A DNA stretch of 22,966 nucleotides, taken from the NCBI GenBank assembly GCA_003254885.1, contig QANT01005911.1, positions 1 to 22,966 on the forward strand, in the 5' to 3' direction. Positions 18,360 to 22,966 of the stretch are shown piece after piece; the first letter of the stretch is position 1, and the number at the start of each line of letters is the position of its first letter. The notes under the pieces were generated by a model that did not search any database, had not been told where the DNA came from, and worked only from the letters and a program-made list of their open reading frames with translations. A program made the translations under genes and the position numbers. The DNA is from Purshia tridentata. Its lineage: Eukaryota; Streptophyta; Magnoliopsida; Rosales; Rosaceae.

Positions 18360-19326
18360 AGTACTTTAGCATACAATTTATTACGCACTTGGGTGTTCAT
18401 TTCCCCGCCTTCATGCCCGACCAATTTCTCAAGTTTGTTAAAAGTAGCATGCATATTGAGAACAAGTTACAAAATATCTGGAAATGAAAAACCCAATCTC
18501 GCACATGATGAATTAAACAAATTATATTCACAAAATTGGTACATTGGAAGCATATATAATAATTCGTAGGTGAAAATCAAATATTAAAATCAACAAGATT
18601 CATGAATCATTTTGATGGCATTTTGACCATTGCTACAATTAAAGTCACCTCCACTAATTTACCAATTAATATTGTCACACTAACCATAAACAATATAGTT
18701 GACCCTTCCCTTAGCCATTTAGGGATAAAGAATGCAAGCTATATTTATATACCTCAAAATTTGCCTAGACCTAATTCACTATAGTGAGGTGAAAGTGGGT
18801 TAGATTTCAAGGACAGATCATTCACAATTGCATTTAACCTAATGATCGAAAAAAATTTATACACGTACATGAAGTATATATGAGAGAAAACATTCCATAT
18901 AAATATTTATATAGATGAACCCATGCTTTCCAAGTTCAAGCTAAACCAAGGTGGAAAAAATATATTACAACTTTCTAGCTTATTCAAATAAAAAACATGC
19001 ATATACACATACACATACTTTCCAACTTATTCCCCCCAAAATTACCATGACCTTATCTTTTGTTAAATTAAAAACATGCACATATAGAACGCTTTCAGAC
19101 CTAAACTTACAATTTTCTGAGACACATCGTCATTCATTGCGACACGGCCCTTAGGAGTTTCTTGTGTGTATACCATCTTGAACATTTCCATTCTATCCAA
19201 CTTTGACCTGGGTGTGTATACCCATGCAATTCATATGAATTATGTTATAAATGATTACTACAATAGCAGCCAAATCAACGTACTGGTCCTTCCTCCTCAA
19301 CTGGCTGTCTCCCACGTTATGAACGA
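18360..19326. other. AT-rich intergenic DNA, nothing recognised
   Basis: There are several frames of 60-84 codons on both strands, with no domain-like motif and no convincing start context. A 12-bp palindrome, TCACTATAGTGA, lies at 18776-18787. Confidence 0.5.
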
Positions 19327-19603
19327 TGACACGCCCCGACCCTCGAGCACGTGCCTAAACTGCTGAAACTGATATCTGTTTCCTGTGGGCCCTTTTCTCT
19401 GAAACTGTGAGCCATGAATATAAAATACTTTATGAAAGCACAACTGAAATTTTACAAAACCATTCACATAAAACCAAATATAAAACTTTTTACACGAAAA
19501 TAAGACTGTAAAATAAATTTTATGAAACTGCTGCTGGTCCCACTACCTCGTCTTCTCTCCACTGCCTCCTCAGCTTGCTCACCTGCAAAACCAAACCCTG
19601 CAC

Positions 19604-19643
19604 CCAACCACAGGTGCACCGGGTTTACACACAAACCCGGTAA
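19604..19643 (-). repeat. Hairpin ACCGGGTTT / AAACCCGGT near the acceptor of A2
   Basis: The two 9-bp arms are exact reverse complements around a 6-nt loop (about 19617-19640). A1 keeps a 7-bp version (ACCGGGT/ACCCGGT, about 5776-5798). Confidence 0.6.
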
Positions 19644-20334
19644 GCTCACTAGAGCTCGTGTGAGTGAAATCTACTGTAAACCTCGAATTAAACTCAATTT
19701 ACATAATCAATCAAAATCCACTTTAACGCCTCACGCAAAATCAAATCACAAATCATAAATCCTAAACCTTAAGCTGATCACCAATCCTCTAAACCAACCC
19801 AATTCACTGTCTCAATCTGTAATATCTTAATTATCCTCAATTGACCTCTAACTGAACGATCCCTCGAACACTCCACCAGATCCCGACTTAGAATCCCACT
19901 ATCCTCAAATAACCTTTAGAACATTCTAAATCCTCAACTAAAACCATTGATACTCCCAAATCTTTTACTTACCTTTAAATCTCAAATGACCTTAGTTACT
20001 CAAGCCTCGGTAATCGATTCTCGCCTAAACCTTTAATTCCAAGTTTCTCAATACCTCACTGTTACCCTTTGAGATTCCCCAGCTTTAAAACATTTTCATA
20101 AATCTACTGAAANTCTTTGTAGAAACCCGCGTTTGAAATCTATTTTGCAAACTCTTTTAGAAACAATAAAGCTGATCAAAGTTCCAATTTATAAAACAAG
20201 AACTGAAAACTTCGATAAATCAATAAAGCTGGTCAAGTTCTTAAAATATCAATTAAAAACTGAAATCTATAAATTCTCAAGCACCACTGTAAGCCAACAA
20301 GATAAATAAAGTCATCGTCTAAGTACCCTGGAAA

Positions 20335-20540
20335 ACTGGCCATACACTCGTACGGAATGCTGCATCGTACGAGCAGGGCAAATCTAACTGGCCATACACC
20401 TGCACGGAATTCTGCATCGTACAGGCAGGGCAAAGCTAACTGGCCATACACCTGTACGGAATTCTGCATCGTACAGGCAGGGCAAAGCTAACTGGCCATA
20501 CACCTGTACGGAATTCTGCATCGTACAGGCAGGGCAAATA
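20335..20540 (-). repeat. Tandem array of 52-bp hairpin units, 4 copies (A2)
   Basis: Units start at 20335, 20387, 20439 and 20491. Unit 1 has arms CTCGTACG/CGTACGAG, and units 3 and 4 have CCTGTACG/CGTACAGG. Unit 2 has CCTGCACG/CGTACAGG, a single-base change that leaves one mispaired position (C-A in the strand written here, G-T in the element strand). A2 has one more unit than A1. Confidence 0.85.
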
Positions 20541-20544
20541 ACTG

Positions 20545-20639
20545 TCATACGTGCACGCAGAGCTGCCCCCAAAGGGCGAGGCACCGCAACACACGGCCCA
20601 AAGCCTATGTGTGTGTCACGATGGGTCCCAAAGACCTTA
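20545..20639 (-). repeat. Conserved core block (copy A2)
   Basis: Nearly identical to the A1 core (6739-6831) and clearly homologous to the B3 and B4 cores; it lies beside the hairpin array in the same order. Confidence 0.75.
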
Positions 20640-21200
20640 CTGAACTTATCTGTAGCTGGGTACTCATACGGCAATTTAAATCCACTTTTGAGTTTTTCAA
20701 ACCACAACTAATAAAATTCTTTCTTAAAGAACCAAAGTTTCCAAAAACTGATAAGAAAAATCAAATCTTTAACTTTAACCAAGAATAAACTGAGTTCTTA
20801 AAATTAGTTTCCCAAAACCGAAATCCACACCAAATCACCTTAACAAACAATAACCTTAAAATCCTGGGAATCCCAATCCTAACCAAAAGTCTCCACCTGG
20901 ACTCACCGGTCCTCAACAAACCACTAATCCTTACTTAGGCCTCCGTCAATCCTTTAATCCTCGGAAATTCCATTTCTAATTCCGTAATCCCCCCTTAACT
21001 AGTAACTCGCAACCCAAAACAAACAACACACAAGCCACCAAGTAACTAATTAAACTGAGAATTAAAGGGTCCTAGGTTCACTCACCGTGACCACGCGAAA
21101 CGACTAACTGCCCTTCGTGTCCTTCGTGGCTCCTTTGCTCGGATTCTAAAATCCGGCAGCATAACGACATCGGGAATACAATTTCCCAAGCCGCACGTAC

Positions 21201-21346
21201 CTGTTAAGACCAGACAGTCCAAGCAATAAACCAGAATTTCACAAACAATCCAACAAACAACCGAAACGACGGGAACCAACCCGCACGGGGGTTGCCCGAC
21301 CCCGGAAAACACACTCGAAGGGTTCGAGAAACTCACCCAAACTCAC
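21201..21346 (-). other. Predicted 146-bp GT-AG intron in A2, precisely absent from A1
   Basis: Minus strand: exon end GAGCTTTTGG | GTGAGTTTGG ... GGTCTTAACAG | GTACGTGCGG. A1 reads GAGCTTGTGG|GTACGCTCAG across the same point (about 7366-7367), so exactly the segment from GT to AG is missing. Flanking sequence aligns closely on both sides. Confidence 0.7.
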
Positions 21347-21443
21347 CCAAAAGCTCGGGTGGTTGGCCCGAGGCCGAAACCCAAGGAACGGTCGCTGGAA
21401 CCGTCACACGCAGCGAATCCTACGACGGTCAACGGGCGGTCAA

Positions 21444-21523
21444 CTGTCAAAAACGAAGATCGTGTTTAGCTAAAACAAACTACACAGGGACGTAGAGGAG
21501 ATCGAGGGGATCGATTTTCGAAC
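21444..21523 (-). other. Predicted 80-bp GT-AG segment in A2, absent from A1
   Basis: Minus strand: GTCGACCCAG | GTTCGAAAAT ... TTTTTGACAG | TTGACCGCCC. A1 joins GTCGACCCAG to a TTGACCG-type repeat that has one extra 10-11-bp unit, so the right junction is slightly ambiguous. The donor is weak, the acceptor good. Confidence 0.45.
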
Positions 21524-22257
21524 CTGGGTCGACGGCCAAAAGTGGCCGGAAAAGGGAGAAAACTGGCCGGAAAGCCGGCGGCACACCCACGCCGATCCGC
21601 CGTCCACGGCGGTCCAAAGGTTCAATCGAACCCACCAACAAGCTGGGCTCGACGAGGGGAGAAGATCTGGGCGGTCGCTGGGCCTCGTCGTCGCCGGAAA
21701 CATGGAGATCGCCGACGGTGACGCCGACTGTGCACGCGCGAATCCCCGAGTTCTGGACTGTTTCACCGGAAACCGCCACCACTGGAAGGAAGAGGGAGGA
21801 GAGGCGCGCACAACGAGCCAAAAACCAGGCCGGCCCGCCGCCGGACGCGCCCCCACGCGCCGGCGAAAGGCGCGGCTGGGGATGGAACTCGNGAGGGAGA
21901 AAACTCGGGAGAGAGGAGAGAGAAAATGGCTGTCATTTTCTGGGGTTCTGTGCCCCTTTTAAAAATCCAACTTTTCAAAATTACCAACTTGCCCCTCTCT
22001 TCACACGTACGTAACTTTCAAACCGTAGCTCCGTTCGACGCGTGCTACGTGTCTACGAACTCGTGAGGACGAGACCTTTCCAACGAACCCAAAGTCAACG
22101 CGAAAACCTTGCCCGAACAAAAAGTCAACTTTTTGCCCCTTTTAAAAGTCAAACTTTAAAATTCAAAAACCTCCAAAACGTTTTACTTTCAAATTAAAAT
22201 CCCGAAAATCTTTAAAAAGCTTTTCAAAACCCACTTTGGAAAGTGCGGGGTGTTACA

Positions 22258-22520
22258 TGGAGATATGGAAGCAGTTGGGTTGGAGGCAGCTTGGAGTTGT
22301 CTGAAGAAGATAAGAAAATGACGTTGGGTATAAGGTTTTGGGATTTTTTGCTGAGGGCAATTTTGGATATTCAACCAAATTTCTAGGGTAGTTTTAGAAT
22401 CAAAACATATATTCCCTTTCTTCCCCATTTAATTCAAACCACCCCCCCCCCCCCAAAAAAAACCAAAATGAGGGATTGAATTCCCAAATGAATGTGGGCC
22501 CCACCATCTTTTTTCCCTTT
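22258..22520. other. Unassigned sequence right of A2
   Basis: No gene is recognised. A C homopolymer followed by an A run lies at about 22441-22463, a likely sequencing-error hotspot. Confidence 0.5.
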
Positions 22521-22526
22521 CCAAAG

Positions 22527-22741
22527 TTTAGTAAAAATGGGAAAGGAAATGGGAATCATTCCCAAATGTAAGTAAACACATGAATGGGAATGATTCCCAT
22601 TGTTGCCTTTCCGATTACGGATTAGTAAACATGCCCCCATTCATATTCACTCCCATTCCTGCTCACTCCCATTCATGTTCACTCTCATTCTTACTCACTC
22701 CCATTCATGTTCATTCCCATTCACGTTTAGTAAACATGCCC
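22527..22741. repeat. Degenerate MITE-like palindromes with a 16-bp tandem repeat
   Basis: GGGAATCATTCCC (about 22550) and GGGAATGATTCCC (about 22585) are near-perfect palindromes. TTAGTAAA-ATG-type words recur in the same orientation at about 22529, 22622 and 22727. Between the last two lie five 16-bp units of the type ATTCATGTTCACTCCC (22639-22718). A related GGGAAT.ATTCCC pattern is common in small plant DNA elements; I cannot identify both termini. Confidence 0.5.
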
Positions 22742-22742
22742 T

Positions 22743-22820
22743 TACTGTGACAACCAAAACTGGTCATGTTATCAAACTTGATCTTGGACACCAATCCTTG
22801 GGAGGTAATATAAGTTCCTT
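22743..22820 (+). pseudogene. Short relic resembling the N-terminal cap of an LRR receptor-like protein
   Basis: One frame reads KTGHVIKLDL, then SLGGNIS about three residues later. This is the signature of the LRR N-terminal cap in plant receptor-like proteins (usual form: CDN-TGHVI-LDL ... LGG-I-PSLL). No leucine-rich repeats follow; downstream residues to the stop at about 22935 do not fit, and the upstream side is tandem repeat. At best this is a fragment of about 25 codons. It could also be an exon start of a gene outside the window, but the lack of LRRs argues against that. Confidence 0.4.
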
Positions 22821-22966
22821 CCCATTTCCCATTTGTAACAATCATTGGGCTTGGGCTTGTGTTTCGGCACATGAAGAGAGATCCTGGTACGTACTAAGGA
22901 TTGACCTTCTTCTTGTTGGAACCTATATTGAATAATTTGGGAAACTTGGAAAGATAAGGGTTAATG

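Larger units (their letters stand above)
19583..21085 (-). other. Long intron-like stretch of A2 with complementary ends
   Basis: Donor CACG|GTGAGTGAAC at 21085 and acceptor TTTGGTTTTGCAG at 19583. GTGAGTGAA (rc of 21077-21085) pairs exactly with TTCACTCAC (rc of 19660-19668). Between them lie the core (20545-20639) and four hairpin units. Confidence 0.45.
19327..22257 (-). mobile_element. Family A element A2, full-length, 2931 bp, intron-containing
   Basis: On the minus strand it begins TGTAACACCCCGCACTTT (22257) and ends CGGGGCGTGTCA (19327). It is collinear with A1 except for two extra segments bounded by GT and AG (21444-21523 and 21201-21346) and one extra hairpin unit. The flanks AACGA and TGGAG do not match, so no target duplication is seen. 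There is no clear primer-binding site or polypurine tract beside either end. The sequence contains ambiguous bases at 20113 and 21892. No retrotransposon protein domain is present. Confidence 0.8.

Noticed and set aside
19322..22262. Target-site duplication around A2
   Set aside because: The 5-bp flanks are AACGA and TGGAG, which do not match; no primer-binding site or polypurine tract was found beside either end.
22441..22463. Poly-C/poly-A run as a polyadenylation or insertion scar
   Set aside because: A plain homopolymer with no element end beside it; sequencing error is possible.

Overview
Plant nuclear DNA, almost certainly from a eudicot. The evidence is the AT-rich background, nested transposable elements with plant-type ends, a TNP2-type CACTA transposase relic, and a short leucine-rich-repeat receptor-like relic at the right edge. 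I cannot name the genus; a woody dicot such as a Rosaceae species is only a guess. I found no intact host gene, no tRNA or rRNA, no CRISPR array, and no reverse transcriptase, integrase or gag.

About two thirds of the window is built from eight copies or fragments of two related repeat families, which I call A and B. Each starts TGTAAC and, where the far end is visible, ends GTCA. Copy A1 (5485-8203) is complete and flanked by a perfect 5-bp target duplication, CTAAT. This fits a long solo LTR, or an LTR-type non-autonomous element. Layout: B1 (1-1617, minus), B4 (1618-3484, minus), AT-rich DNA, A1 (5485-8203, minus), a small palindromic element in a TA microsatellite (about 8460-8806), B2 (9158-10674, plus), B3 (10675-13696, plus), A3 fragment (13697-14042, minus), B5 (14043-15343, minus), truncated CACTA transposon (15344-18359, minus), AT-rich DNA (18360-19326), A2 (19327-22257, minus), then a mixed tail.

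The two families share one gene-like plan. It consists of a promoter-like block with TTGAC (W-box) and ACGTG cores, a GC-rich leader, one or more short introns with consensus splice sites, and a long intron-like stretch. That stretch carries a core of about 93 bp conserved between the families, next to a tandem array of hairpin-forming units. A short last exon follows. The main observations are: (1) A1 lacks a 146-bp GT-AG segment present in A2, cut exactly at the splice sites, and also lacks an 80-bp GT-AG segment, so A1 looks like a copy of spliced RNA; (2) all five B copies carry, downstream of the W-box block, four to six uninterrupted alternating GAA/TTC units, which is a heat-shock element; (3) the A-family hairpins show compensatory changes, and the ends of the long intron-like stretch carry complementary 9-10-mers that differ between the families but stay complementary within each.

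The CACTA element has its CACTA terminus at 18359, clustered GTCGCCC subterminal motifs, and the N-terminal third of a TNP2-like transposase in one frame with three premature stops. B5 cuts it off at 15343/15344. All family assignments come from reading the sequence by eye and no database was searched.
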